Notes: a model not told the origin generated them from the sequence alone. DNA of 64,000 nt from Marinilabiliales bacterium (GCA_003512955.1 DOTG01000004.1:62001-126000); one strand, 5' to 3'; positions 18,262-28,218 are shown, counted from the stretch's first letter. Numbers and translations are program-made.

Positions 18262-18927
18262 TTATAGCTTGGAATGCCTCAGCCCAATAGAAATACCTGT
18301 TTTCAGAACCAAACGGGCATAATTAGGTTCAGTAAAATTTCTATCTGCCAGGATTAAACCTTCTGTTGTTGAGAAAAAGTCTGTGGTATTATTCACAAAC
18401 TTGCTGTAATTCCATTGAATTCCCCCTCCCAGATATAAATCGACAATAATACGTTTATGCGAAGTTTGGTACCCAATTTTTAAAGTTGCGGTTATTGCCT
18501 GCCGATGGATTGAAATCCATCGGTCTTTTATTATATTGTTCTCCGGATTAGGATTCAGTTCCCAAACCTGAAACTGTTCTTTAAAAAAAGCATTTCGATA
18601 AAAAAGTTCAGGTGCTACATAAAAGCCATAATTATATAACCCTTTCCAATTAGAATACAACCGATAATCTGCACGAACAATATAGCCTTTTGCTCCGATA
18701 TAATTTTTATTTTCAACTATTGGCAATAATATACCTGCACGAAACTGATAATTAAGCCACCTGAATTTTTGAAATTCTACTGCTAAATCAACCGATGGAT
18801 AATCCATGTTTAATGCTGATAAAAGGGGTAATTTGAAAAGGGTATTTTTTGTAAGTTCATTTTCCGGGTTTTGTGCTTTTAAAGGAAAAATATTTAGGCA
18901 AAACAGAAGGAATAATAGTTGTTTCAT
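18262..18927 (-). CDS. exported protein, probable outer-membrane barrel, unknown
   Basis: I do not recognise the family. About 221 residues begin with a clear signal peptide (MKQLLFLLFCLNIFPLKAQN). The remainder alternates polar and hydrophobic or aromatic residues in short stretches (YQFRAGILLP, LYNYGFYVAPELFY, IIVDLYLGGGIQWNY, LVLKTGISIGL), typical of a small beta-barrel. ATG 18927 is preferred to TTG 18942 because it starts the signal peptide directly. It is a single gene, divergent from the barrel protein at 19080. Confidence 0.6.
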   Translation of the reverse strand: MKQLLFLLFCLNIFPLKAQNPENELTKNTLFKLPLLSALNMDYPSVDLAVEFQKFRWLNYQFRAGILLPIVENKNYIGAKGYIVRADYRLYSNWKGLYNYGFYVAPELFYRNAFFKEQFQVWELNPNPENNIIKDRWISIHRQAITATLKIGYQTSHKRIIVDLYLGGGIQWNYSKFVNNTTDFFSTTEGLILADRNFTEPNYARLVLKTGISIGLRHSKL

Positions 18928-19079
18928 GGCGTAAATATTCAAATTGTTTCATGATTTGAAGTCAGTTTTCGGCTTGAAGTTAGAGAATTATCTGGTATGA
19001 CTCATTTTTTTCAATGGAAATTCATGTTAGAATTCTAGGGTTGCTTATATTTAGCTGATTTTTACCTAACCCAACAGTT

Positions 19080-19886
19080 TTGAAAAAAATTGTAAAAAAA
19101 AGCCTTTTGACCCTCATTGCACTTCTGAACCTTACTGGTTGGGCTCAGGAAGGACGTTTTACAGGTATGGGGCAGGCTTCGGTGATGCTCCCCGATTTTT
19201 GGTCGGCATTCGGGAATCAGTCAGGTTTGGCATATCTGGAGCATCCCGAAATTGGAGCCAGTTATTATAACGCCTACCAGCTCTGGGAATTGGGAACACA
19301 GGCCGGAGCATTTGTTTATCCTACCCGGACAGGAAATTTTGCCGCCTCGTTACACCGTACAGGTTATTCGCTATTCTCAAAAAACCAGATGGGTTTGGCC
19401 TATGCCCGAAAATTGGGCGAAAAATGGTCGGCCTCGGTTCAGTTCGATTACCTTTATTACCACCAATCGGAGCAAACACAGCACAAAGGTGCTTTTTTAA
19501 TCGAAGCCGGTGTGATGGCTGAGCCTATAGATGGATTTTTTATTGGCGCTCATGTATATAATCCCACCCGGGTGAAGCTTTCCGATTATCAGGACGAACG
19601 GGTTCCGACCCTTATGAAAGCCGGGTTGGGGTATTATTTTAGCCAATGGGTTGTGGTTACCCTGGAAGCTGAAAAAGATTTGGAATTTAAACCCAGGGTG
19701 AAATGTGGCGTGGAATACCAAGCCGTAACACACCTTTTTTTACGGATGGGGCTCATGACCCAACCCAACCAATTTACCTTGGGCCTGGGGTATCAATTAA
19801 AAAACCTGACCACCGACATTGCATTTGTTACCCACGAAACACTGCCTTTATCTACCCAAATATCTTTAAAATATTCATTTAAATAA
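19080..19886 (+). CDS. PorV/PorQ-like outer-membrane barrel protein
   Basis: This is a 268-residue exported protein with a signal peptide (KSLLTLIALLNLTGWAQ). The family opening is FTGMGQASVMLPDFWSAFGNQSGLAYLEHPEIG, the start of FadL/PorV-like barrels in Bacteroidota. Beta strands with aromatic edges run to the terminal KYSFK. The start is TTG, needed to include the signal peptide. Homologues take part in type IX secretion or lipid handling, but no other T9SS gene is here, so the role is open. It is 8 bp from the M50-like gene, suggesting an operon 19080-22854. Confidence 0.65.
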   Translation: MKKIVKKSLLTLIALLNLTGWAQEGRFTGMGQASVMLPDFWSAFGNQSGLAYLEHPEIGASYYNAYQLWELGTQAGAFVYPTRTGNFAASLHRTGYSLFSKNQMGLAYARKLGEKWSASVQFDYLYYHQSEQTQHKGAFLIEAGVMAEPIDGFFIGAHVYNPTRVKLSDYQDERVPTLMKAGLGYYFSQWVVVTLEAEKDLEFKPRVKCGVEYQAVTHLFLRMGLMTQPNQFTLGLGYQLKNLTTDIAFVTHETLPLSTQISLKYSFK

Positions 19887-19894
19887 CTAAAACT

Positions 19895-20773
19895 ATGGAA
19901 CTTTTAACCACCGTTTGGATATTTTTAAAAGCCGTACTGTTGAGCACTTTTGTACAATTGATCGCCATTTTTGGTATTTTTTTCATCTTCGGGCTTTTAC
20001 TTTATTTATTGGCACGCTTTACCCGGGTAACTTTTGTAAAAAGCGTCGGGTATAAATTCGATATTTTTATCACCGGGTGGCTCGGTACCCCGGTACATGA
20101 ACTGGGACATGCCCTGTTTTGCCTTCCTTTTGGGCATCAGGTAACTGAAATCAAGTTATATACGCCCAGCAGCGAAGATGGAACCCTGGGATATGTCAAC
20201 CATAGTTACAATCCGAAAAACATCTGGCACCGCATCGGGAACTTCTTTATTGGCATGGGACCCATCCTGTTTGGCTCCTTCGTGCTTTTTCTGCTCATCA
20301 AATATTTGCTGCCCGATAACCACAGTCTGTTGCAGGTGATCAATTCGCAAGCTGCCGATTTAACTACCTGGCAGGGGTTCGGAAATCTTTTTATACAATT
20401 GTATCAAGTGGGGATTCACTTTCCCGGGCTTTTGTTTTCCAGCAGTAACATCCATTCCTGGCAATTTTGGGTATTTTTATATGTGTCGTTGAGCGTAGCT
20501 TCGCACATGGAACTGAGTCCACCCGATTTAAAAGGGGTTTGGGTAGGTCTGCTGTCCATTGTTATTTTGCTGTTTGTCATTAACTGTATCAGCCATTTCT
20601 TTGGCGTGAATGTTTCCGGATACATGTTTTCGGTAGCCCGTTTCACCAATTTGTCAGTGGGCATTTTTACTTTTGCTACGGCTTTGTCGGTTCTATTTTT
20701 CCTGGGTTCGTGGTTATTGCTTAATATTTACACACTCATTGTTCACCGCGAGGCTTTTCATCCGTTTGCCTGA
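19895..20773 (+). CDS. membrane protein with HELGH zinc motif (M50-like)
   Basis: This 292-residue protein has about six hydrophobic helices. HELGH is at residues 68-72, inside GTPVHELGHALFCLPFGH, the zinc-binding motif of membrane metalloproteases such as the M50 site-2 proteases. A later SHMELSPPDLKG could supply the third ligand. Whether it is an active protease or an M50-like scaffold is not shown by the sequence. Its stop codon overlaps the ATG of the HhH/barrel gene by one base (TGATG), so translational coupling is likely. Confidence 0.7.
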   Translation: MELLTTVWIFLKAVLLSTFVQLIAIFGIFFIFGLLLYLLARFTRVTFVKSVGYKFDIFITGWLGTPVHELGHALFCLPFGHQVTEIKLYTPSSEDGTLGYVNHSYNPKNIWHRIGNFFIGMGPILFGSFVLFLLIKYLLPDNHSLLQVINSQAADLTTWQGFGNLFIQLYQVGIHFPGLLFSSSNIHSWQFWVFLYVSLSVASHMELSPPDLKGVWVGLLSIVILLFVINCISHFFGVNVSGYMFSVARFTNLSVGIFTFATALSVLFFLGSWLLLNIYTLIVHREAFHPFA

Positions 20774-22854
20774 TGCTTTACCGAATCGCCTTTGGTTGTT
20801 TGCTGGTGGTGGCCTTCTATCCGTTGTTTGGGCAGGAACAAAAAAGCTCCCAACAACTGGTTGAAGAGTTGGTTGAAACACTGGCCGAGGGTTCCGATGC
20901 TGAATTGGATTTTACCTCGCTCACCGAAGACTTAATTTATTTGGCTGAGAATCCCCTGAATTTGAATACCGCCCAGCCGACCGATTTGGAGAAACTCCCA
21001 TTTTTGACCGATTTTCAGGTGATGAGCCTGATTGATTACCGTTCCACCTACGGGTCTTTCCTAACCATTTATGAACTGCCCTTGGTTTCCGGGTTCGATT
21101 TCCCGACCATCCGCCTGTTATTGCCTTTTGTTAGGGTGGCTCAAGCACAGGAAAAATCAAATCTCGATATTAAGAAAACAATAAAATACAGCCAGAGTGA
21201 ACTACTGACAAGGGTTTCCGGGATTATGGAACAACCCGATGGGTATCAACCGGTGCCTGATTCGTTGAGTGAGGCCAATCCCAACGATTATTACCCGGGA
21301 AACCGCATGCGTTATTATGCGAAATATAAGTTCTCAATTAAGGAGCAAGTCCAAGCAGGAATAACTGCTGAGAAAGATCCCGGTGAAGCATTTTTCAAAG
21401 GGCCACAACCGAATGGATTCGATTTTTATTCGGCGCACCTGCAATTCTCGAAGATCGGTATCTTAGAAACCGCCGTTTTGGGTGATTTTGAAGCACATTA
21501 CGGACAGGGCTTGGTGATGGGCTCTTACCTGAGCAACAGCAAGTCGTCGCTGGTTATGGACATCCGCAAGAAATATGAAGGGCTTAAAAAATATTCCTCC
21601 ACCGACGAAAACCAATACTTTCGCGGCGCAGGTGCTACCGTGGCTTTAGGTGATTTTAAACTATCGGCATTCGGTTCCTACAAACCGTTGGATGCAAATT
21701 TGGAAGCCTCAGACACGACCTTAACCGGTGAATATGGAGTGACATCGCTACAGGTTTCAGGAATCCATGCAACCCCCAGTCAACTTGAAGACAAACACAC
21801 CTTGAAGGAAACCATGATGGGCGGAAACATCCAATACCGGTTCCATCAATTTCGGATTGGGATTACAGGGGTTACCACCAGCTTTAGTAACCCATTTACG
21901 GCCAGCAACCACCCGGAGGATAACTATCAATTTACGGGAACGCGAAACCAAAACCTGGGAGCCGATTTTTTATGGACATTCCGGTCGATATATTTGTTTG
22001 GCGAGGGAGCCGTCTCGTCAAACAAAAGAACAGCAGGGCTGGTAGGAACCATTTTACAGCTCACCCCCCAGGTGAGCCTTTCGATGCTTTACCGGAATTA
22101 TGATGCAAAATTTCAGACCCTCTATGGAAATGCGTTTGCCGAGAGTGGAAAAAACCAGAACGAACGGGGTTTTTACTCAGGTATCCAGCTTTTCCCTATT
22201 AAAAAATGGAAACTTTCGGCTTACTACGATTTTTATCGGTTCCCGATGACCACTTCGCAAGCCGATGGCCCTTCGAAAGGGCACGATTTTATGGTTCAAG
22301 CTGATTTTGCTACCAACCGGGCTGTAAGTATGTATTGGCGCCTGAAAAAGGAAACCAACGAAGGAAACCTTTCTACCACAAGCCCTGAGGTAGCACCACT
22401 GGTGGAACAATCGCAGTGGCATTTCCGGTACCATATCAATTATACAATGAGCGGCATTTGGCATTTTAAAAACCGGGTTGAGGTAAGTCAGTACCAACAG
22501 CAGAGCGGTTCCAATGAATATGGGTTTTTGCTTTACCAGGATGTAAGCTGCGACCCGGCACGTATCCCGCTATCGGTTACTTTGCGGTACGCGGTTTATC
22601 AAACCGGTTCATACAACACGCGCATCTATGCTTACGAGTCGGATGTGCTGAATGCCTATTCTGTTCCCGCCTTGTACGATAAAGGTTCCCGGTTTTATCT
22701 GCTGCTGCAATATCAATTTTTGTCCAACGTGGAATGCTGGGTACGGTTCTCGCAAACGGCCTTTACACAGCGTACCGAAGTAGGTTCCGGCATAGACCGT
22801 GTTCCCGGGAACCATAAAAGTGAACTAAAGGCCCAGGTGCGGTGGCGGTTTTAA
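20773..22854 (+). CDS. helix-hairpin-helix plus outer-membrane beta-barrel protein
   Basis: This is a 693-residue exported protein. After a signal peptide it has a ComEA-like helix-hairpin-helix pair (NPLNLNTAQPTDLEKLPFLT, IDYRSTYGSFLTIYELPLVSGFDFPTIRLLLPFV, residues about 55-115). A long beta-barrel-like region with repeated aromatic strands follows and ends in KAQVRWRF, a typical terminal-Phe strand. The HhH/barrel combination is common in Bacteroidota but its function is unknown. It is the last gene of the 19080-22854 set and the last backbone gene before the accessory block. Confidence 0.75.
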   Translation: MLYRIAFGCLLVVAFYPLFGQEQKSSQQLVEELVETLAEGSDAELDFTSLTEDLIYLAENPLNLNTAQPTDLEKLPFLTDFQVMSLIDYRSTYGSFLTIYELPLVSGFDFPTIRLLLPFVRVAQAQEKSNLDIKKTIKYSQSELLTRVSGIMEQPDGYQPVPDSLSEANPNDYYPGNRMRYYAKYKFSIKEQVQAGITAEKDPGEAFFKGPQPNGFDFYSAHLQFSKIGILETAVLGDFEAHYGQGLVMGSYLSNSKSSLVMDIRKKYEGLKKYSSTDENQYFRGAGATVALGDFKLSAFGSYKPLDANLEASDTTLTGEYGVTSLQVSGIHATPSQLEDKHTLKETMMGGNIQYRFHQFRIGITGVTTSFSNPFTASNHPEDNYQFTGTRNQNLGADFLWTFRSIYLFGEGAVSSNKRTAGLVGTILQLTPQVSLSMLYRNYDAKFQTLYGNAFAESGKNQNERGFYSGIQLFPIKKWKLSAYYDFYRFPMTTSQADGPSKGHDFMVQADFATNRAVSMYWRLKKETNEGNLSTTSPEVAPLVEQSQWHFRYHINYTMSGIWHFKNRVEVSQYQQQSGSNEYGFLLYQDVSCDPARIPLSVTLRYAVYQTGSYNTRIYAYESDVLNAYSVPALYDKGSRFYLLLQYQFLSNVECWVRFSQTAFTQRTEVGSGIDRVPGNHKSELKAQVRWRF

Positions 22855-23121
22855 AGGGATTATTCCTGTCATCATTTTTTTCACCGCTAAAACGCTAGGG
22901 CGTAAGGAATTTCATTTCATCATTCTTTATTCATTTCCCTTTCACCGTTTTCCGGTTTTTAAAATTTGCATCTTCCGTTATTTGTATTATTTTTGGTAAC
23001 GGTTAAAAACATTTACTGAAACCAGCCTTAAAACTGAGGATAAATGAAAAATAACCGCGTATCTATTGTTTTTATATCACCAAATTGGGGAGATATATAC
23101 GTAAAAACTGAGTTTCTATAA
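22855..23121. other. gene-free left junction of the accessory block
   Basis: I find no gene here. Sequence turns strongly AT-rich after the barrel gene. TATTTTTG (22988-22995) resembles a -7 box. A 25-codon open stretch from ATG 23044 ends just before the recombinase remnant and may be an orphaned scrap. Confidence 0.45.
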
Positions 23122-23279
23122 TTGTTGGGGCACAAAAGCAGCAAGACCACGGAGGTTTACACACATGTAATAGCAGTAAACAATAAAAAATGCGCAACCC
23201 ATTGGATATATTGATGAATAAAATTACTTTGGAAAACGGATTAAAAAAAACAGTTGTAAACAAAACCGATATATACTGA
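23122..23279 (+). pseudogene. C-terminal remnant of a tyrosine recombinase
   Basis: The plus strand reads LLGHKSSKTTEVYTHV (23122-23169), the catalytic end of tyrosine recombinases, with the conserved His of LGH and the nucleophilic Tyr of YTHV. It continues IAVNNKK. After a frameshift near 23187-23192 it reads MRNPLDILMNKITLENG, the usual tail of short Bacteroidota XerC/D-like integrases, and stops at 23279. The codon before LLGH is a stop, and nothing recognisable precedes it, so about 250 or more residues are missing. It marks the left edge of the cassette-like block. Confidence 0.8.
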
Positions 23280-23359
23280 ATAGAAGAGGGGAGGTAGGTA
23301 TATAGGGATGTTGTGTTTCATGCTAAAAGAGACCGTGCAAATAACGCCAACGCACATTT

Positions 23360-23413
23360 GGCACATTTGCAAGCTCGAACACATAGGCTGCTGCTTCAGC
23401 TTGCAAAAGAGCC
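23360..23413. repeat. inverted repeat before the STAND gene
   Basis: GGCACATTTGCAAGCT (23360-23375) and AGCTTGCAAAAGAGCC (23398-23413) form a 16-bp stem with three mismatches and a 22-nt loop; the inner 10 bp are perfect. It lies 45 bp upstream of the Avs-like gene. Outer AACGCC and GCCGACGC blocks suggest it may be the inner part of an element like those that close the later units. Confidence 0.55.
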
Positions 23414-23457
23414 GAATTTTAGCCGACGCACATAGAGATAAGTTAAATTAGAAAAAA

Positions 23458-26400
23458 ATGGATCCTATTTCACTGACTATTCTAACATATGTTTCTTTAA
23501 AATTTCTTGATCAATTTTTAAAGGAAGAAGGATATGGAAGAATAAAAAAATGGCTTTTCCCAATAAGAAAGTATAGTAATCAATTAGCCATCGTTATATC
23601 TAAAACGATTCAAGAATATGAAAAGGATCACCCTTTCAAATCTGAGGGTAATAAATTTCCGTTTTATCATTCGCAAATTCTTTTTGAAGAATTGAATAAG
23701 TATATTCTTTTTAAGACTGTATATTCAAATCAACAGTTATTATTGAAGTTTAAAGAAAATTCTAACATAATATTACCGTCAACAAAAGAGTTAAATGAGT
23801 TTTATGATAGATTAGTAACTAATATTAATAATGACAAGCTATTAAAAGTTTTATTTATAGAAGAAAACTATAAGTCAAAAATCTTCGATATTCATGAATC
23901 TATTATAAATATAGAGAACAAAATATCCTCACTTAATGAACAAGTTGTATTTAATCCTAATAATGAGTGGTTTCAAAGGCAGTGTGAAGCATCTATTTTA
24001 GATTTAGGAAATAGATATACACCTGAATTAAATTTCAAACTGGAAGTTTCAGATATTTTTGAGGGAATTGGAAGGACAAAAAAATTTCAAAAATCATTTA
24101 CTGAAAAGATTGATAGTTTACTTATATCTGGAAAAAAAGTTTTAAAAGATATTCCTCAAATAAAAGAACATATATTGCTCTTGGAAAAGTTCTTTGACGA
24201 TATTTTAGAATTATATAACAAAACGACATTTTCAGGTATTCAAGCCCTTCCTTCTAAAGAATTTCAGGAACTTATTGAAGATGCCAAAAAAACAACTGAA
24301 ATAATTCAAGAATTTTATCAAGATGAAGAAAGAAAAATCCAAAAAGAAAAAAATGATTATCAGTTCTACCATAAATACGGATATGAGATTAAAAATCTTA
24401 GAGAATTTGATAACAGACTTTCAAAATTCGGGCATTTTATAAATGGGAATTCTGTTAAATTAGCAAATAACCCATACCTAGTTTTAGATGGTGAAGCTGG
24501 TATTGGGAAGTCACATATGCTCGGAGATGTAATTTCAGTTCGTACTCAATTTAATTATCAAAGTATATTTCTGTTAGGACAGCATTTTGTTTCCGAGGAA
24601 GATCCTTGGACGCAGATATTTAAGAGACTTCAAATTAATTCAAAGTCAAATGATTTTTTGCAGAAATTAAATGAATTTGGAAAAACATCTAATAAAAGAG
24701 TTTTAATCATTATTGATGCTATAAATGAAGGAAAGGGCAAAAAGTGTTGGCCAAATTTTATAAATAGTTTTATTAAAGAGATAAAATCCTATGAATGGCT
24801 TGGATTAGTTTTATCTATACGTACATCCTATAAGAACTTGATTTTTCCCAAAGATCAAATAGAAACTATGGGTGTAATAGAGCAGACTTTGTACGGTTTT
24901 AGAAGTGTTGAATATGAAGCAAGTAAATTGTTTTTTGACAATTACAACATCGAACAACCAAATATTCCTTTATTACATCCCGAATTTCAAAACCCACTAT
25001 TCTTAAAATTATTTTGTGATAGTTTAAATAAGTCTGGATTAACACGGATTCCAGATGGTTTACAAGGTATATCATCAATTATTAATTTTTTTATTAATAG
25101 CATTAACTTAAAACTTGCAAATCCCAATAGACTTGATTATTCGGAAAGAATAAATCTTGTAAAGAAATCTGTTGAGAGTATCATTTTATTTAAGGTTGAA
25201 AATAAAGCCAGATATGTGCCATATGAAAAAGCATATGAGATTGTAGAAGATGAAGTATCAAAATTTATTAACACAAAAGGTTTCTTAGATGAATTAATTA
25301 GAGAAGGTATTTTCTCGTTAAATCTTTTCTGGAATCCAGATAAGAAGCCTGAAGATGGTATATATCTAGCATATGAAAGATTTGAAGATCATTTAATGGC
25401 TCAGTATTTAATCGAAAAATATCCAAAGTTAGAAGAAGAATTTGGGGCTGAAGGACAATTACATGACTATATAAAAGATGAACGAGCAATTAATATAAAT
25501 CGAGGACTTATAGATGCTTTTTCAATACAAATTCCTGAAGTTACGGGTAAAGATTTCTTCAATTTTGTCCCAACATATAAAGATAATTATACTATAATTG
25601 AATCCTTTGTAGAAAGCTTACTTTGGAGGAAAATTGAAACAATCACTGATGAATCCAGAGATTATGTCAATGAATATGTTTTTCTTTATCAAGGAACTCA
25701 TGACTTTTTCTGGGAAACAATTCTAGCAATCACTGCAATACCAAATCATTACTTCAATGCGTATTCTCTGCATAACCATTTAATGAAATTCTCATTGTCA
25801 GACCGAGATGCAGGTTGGACACAATCCTTAAAATATAAATACAGTGATGAATCAACAGTTAAAAGACTTATAGATTGGGCTTGGAGTAATAACGATAAAT
25901 CACATATTTCAGATGAATCAATAAAACTGTCATGTATTGCCCTAGCATGGTTTCATACTACTACTAATCGACAACTTAGAGATTGTTCAACTAAAGCATT
26001 AGTTTCTTTACTTCAAACCAGGGTTCATATAATCATTGAATTACTAGAACTATTTGAAGGTGTAAATGATCCTTATGTATACGAACGATTATATGCAGTG
26101 GCATATGGTTGTGCAGTACGTACTAACCAAATTGAGGAATTAACAAAACTTAGTGAGTATATTTTTAATTCAGTATTTAATAAAGAAAAAGTGTATCCCC
26201 ATATTTTATTGAGAGACTATGCAAGAGGAGTTATTGAATATGCTCATTACAAAAAATGCACATTAGATTTTGATTTGGCGAAAATTAGACCACCATATAA
26301 AAGTCAGTGGCCAGAGATAATTCCTTCAGAGAAAGAACTAAAAGATAGATATGATAATTCTAAATATCGTCAAATTTGGAGTTCTGTTATGGGTTTTGGT

Positions 26401-27939
26401 GATTTTTCTAGATATACAATTGGAACCAATCACAATTTGTCTGAATGGTCAGGTTATCAGAAAAATCAAACGCCAATAGATCGTGAAAAATTATTTGATG
26501 ATTTTAAATCACATTTATCAAGCAAACAGCAAAAACTTTTAGATCAGCTTGATCCTATCATTTCAGAGGAAAGTGATGAAGAATTTGATTTCGGTGACAG
26601 TAAAATCAGATTCAACGTTGCAGTTGGACGAAAAAGTGAAGAAGAACTTAATAAGATTCGTGCTGATTTTAAAAAGTCTCTTTCCCAAGAAAAACTTAAA
26701 TATTATGAAGAGGAGGTGGAACCATACCTTGACCATAATCATAATATAATTAACACTGGTTTTCATTTTGATTTAAGAATAACGCAAAGATTAATTTTCT
26801 CTCGCGTCATTAGTCTTGGATGGAATCCTGAAATTCATGGAAATTTTGACGATGAAATAGGTACTGGAAGAGGGAGGTCAACTTATCCGCATGAAAGAAT
26901 TGGTAAAAAGTATCAATGGATAGCATATTATGAATATTTAGCAATGCTTTCTGATAATTTTATTAAGTATGAAAGATGGGGTTCAGATAAACAACAGGAA
27001 GCCCCCTATCAAGGCCCCTGGGAACCATATGTTCGGGATATAGACCCAACAATGCTGATTCATAAAACAGGTAGCTACGAATCTGATGACCCTGAAAAAT
27101 TTTGGTGGTCAGATAGAAATAAATTTGACTGGCAATGTTCAAATGATGACTGGGTAAATAATTCAAATGTATTGCCAAAATTTGAAGATCTAATGCAAGT
27201 AAAAGACTCAAATAATGAAGAGTGGTTAATACTTGAAGGTTTTCCAAGTTGGTCTGAGCCAAAGAAAATTGGAGAAGAAAAGTGGGATTATCCTCATAAA
27301 GAATTATGGTGTCATATAAGAAGTTATTTTGTAAAAGAAAATGATTTCGAATCTTTTAAAAATTGGGCTGTAAAACAAGATTTTATGGGTAGATGGATGC
27401 CTGAAAGCACAGATAGATATGAAGTTTTTAGTAGAGAATATTACTGGTCACCTGCCCACAATTATTTCATGTCTGAATATTATGGCGGTGAAGAATGGAG
27501 AGATATTCATGATAATGAAACAGGAGTATTTATTGCTTCAGTCATGATACCAACAGAAGGATTTCTATGGGAAGAAGAATTTGATAAATCAAAAGAAGAA
27601 ACTATTAGCTTTTTGAAACCGTGCCGTAATATTTTTGAAGGCATGAACTTGCAATATTCCGATCAAGAAGGAGCTTTTATTGATAATACTGGAGAAATAA
27701 TATGTTTTGCTACTAATGTTTATCACAATTCAAAATCACATCTAATTGTAAAGAAAGAGCCATTCATTAAATATTTAAAGAAAAATGGGTTAAATATATT
27801 ATGGACTGTATTGGGTGAAAAACAAGTAATTGGTGGTAGGACTTTTGAAAATGAATACAGTGGACGTTTGGAAATGAGTGGAGCCTTTTATCTTGATAAT
27901 AATAAATTTTATGGGAAAATTAATACAAAAAACAGCTAA
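23458..27939 (+). CDS. large STAND NTPase, Avs-like anti-phage candidate
   Basis: This is a 1493-residue protein with a central STAND-type NTPase. Walker A is GEAGIGKS (residues 345-352) and Walker B is LIIIDAINEG (Asp420, Glu424). Residues 1-330 are helical, partly coiled-coil, with no effector motif I recognise. The long C-terminal part carries ERIGKKYQW at 1146-1154 and WCHIRSYFVKENDFESF near 1283-1300, stretches I associate with Avs-type phage sensors. Avs proteins bind conserved phage proteins through a C-terminal repeat region and then fire an N-terminal effector. Very AT-rich codon use sets it apart from the backbone. Avs type and target are not assigned. Confidence 0.7.
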   Translation: MDPISLTILTYVSLKFLDQFLKEEGYGRIKKWLFPIRKYSNQLAIVISKTIQEYEKDHPFKSEGNKFPFYHSQILFEELNKYILFKTVYSNQQLLLKFKENSNIILPSTKELNEFYDRLVTNINNDKLLKVLFIEENYKSKIFDIHESIINIENKISSLNEQVVFNPNNEWFQRQCEASILDLGNRYTPELNFKLEVSDIFEGIGRTKKFQKSFTEKIDSLLISGKKVLKDIPQIKEHILLLEKFFDDILELYNKTTFSGIQALPSKEFQELIEDAKKTTEIIQEFYQDEERKIQKEKNDYQFYHKYGYEIKNLREFDNRLSKFGHFINGNSVKLANNPYLVLDGEAGIGKSHMLGDVISVRTQFNYQSIFLLGQHFVSEEDPWTQIFKRLQINSKSNDFLQKLNEFGKTSNKRVLIIIDAINEGKGKKCWPNFINSFIKEIKSYEWLGLVLSIRTSYKNLIFPKDQIETMGVIEQTLYGFRSVEYEASKLFFDNYNIEQPNIPLLHPEFQNPLFLKLFCDSLNKSGLTRIPDGLQGISSIINFFINSINLKLANPNRLDYSERINLVKKSVESIILFKVENKARYVPYEKAYEIVEDEVSKFINTKGFLDELIREGIFSLNLFWNPDKKPEDGIYLAYERFEDHLMAQYLIEKYPKLEEEFGAEGQLHDYIKDERAININRGLIDAFSIQIPEVTGKDFFNFVPTYKDNYTIIESFVESLLWRKIETITDESRDYVNEYVFLYQGTHDFFWETILAITAIPNHYFNAYSLHNHLMKFSLSDRDAGWTQSLKYKYSDESTVKRLIDWAWSNNDKSHISDESIKLSCIALAWFHTTTNRQLRDCSTKALVSLLQTRVHIIIELLELFEGVNDPYVYERLYAVAYGCAVRTNQIEELTKLSEYIFNSVFNKEKVYPHILLRDYARGVIEYAHYKKCTLDFDLAKIRPPYKSQWPEIIPSEKELKDRYDNSKYRQIWSSVMGFGDFSRYTIGTNHNLSEWSGYQKNQTPIDREKLFDDFKSHLSSKQQKLLDQLDPIISEESDEEFDFGDSKIRFNVAVGRKSEEELNKIRADFKKSLSQEKLKYYEEEVEPYLDHNHNIINTGFHFDLRITQRLIFSRVISLGWNPEIHGNFDDEIGTGRGRSTYPHERIGKKYQWIAYYEYLAMLSDNFIKYERWGSDKQQEAPYQGPWEPYVRDIDPTMLIHKTGSYESDDPEKFWWSDRNKFDWQCSNDDWVNNSNVLPKFEDLMQVKDSNNEEWLILEGFPSWSEPKKIGEEKWDYPHKELWCHIRSYFVKENDFESFKNWAVKQDFMGRWMPESTDRYEVFSREYYWSPAHNYFMSEYYGGEEWRDIHDNETGVFIASVMIPTEGFLWEEEFDKSKEETISFLKPCRNIFEGMNLQYSDQEGAFIDNTGEIICFATNVYHNSKSHLIVKKEPFIKYLKKNGLNILWTVLGEKQVIGGRTFENEYSGRLEMSGAFYLDNNKFYGKINTKNS

Positions 27940-27959
27940 TACTTCGCATCCATACACAT

Positions 27960-28020
27960 TGCCAAGTCGCACAAAAGCCATCACACAGCCCAAAACTTGT
28001 CAAAGAGTATGGCTGCCCAA
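27960..28020. repeat. structured repeat after the STAND gene (weak)
   Basis: GCCAAGT and ACTTGTC, and GCCAT and ATGGC, form a nested imperfect hairpin. It stands between the STAND gene and repeat A with no gene between them, as if a cassette had been lost or emptied. The resemblance to the repeat at 23360 is by eye only. Confidence 0.35.
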
Positions 28021-28055
28021 ATGCACGGACAGAAAGCAGAGAATAAAGCACGAAA

Positions 28056-28186
28056 ACACAACACGGTATATAAAACATTTGGCGGAAAGTGCTAATTTTA
28101 AGGGCAGTACATTTAATAAACTTTGCAACGGTTTGATAAGGAATCGCTTTGAAATGCCAAACGTTTCATATACCCATCCGTTGGCA
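28056..28186 (+). repeat. attC-like hairpin element A
   Basis: Outer boxes are ACACAAC (28056-28062) and GTTGGCA (28180-28186). Left arm GGTATATAAAACATTTGGC (from 28065) pairs with the complement of TGCCAAACGTTTCATATACC with about two bulges. The loop holds TTGATAAGGAATCGC (28133-28147), also found in element D. The next gene starts 33 bp after it. Confidence 0.7.
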
Positions 28187-28218
28187 TTCATTGTAAAAGC
28201 ACATATAAAAGATAGAAG

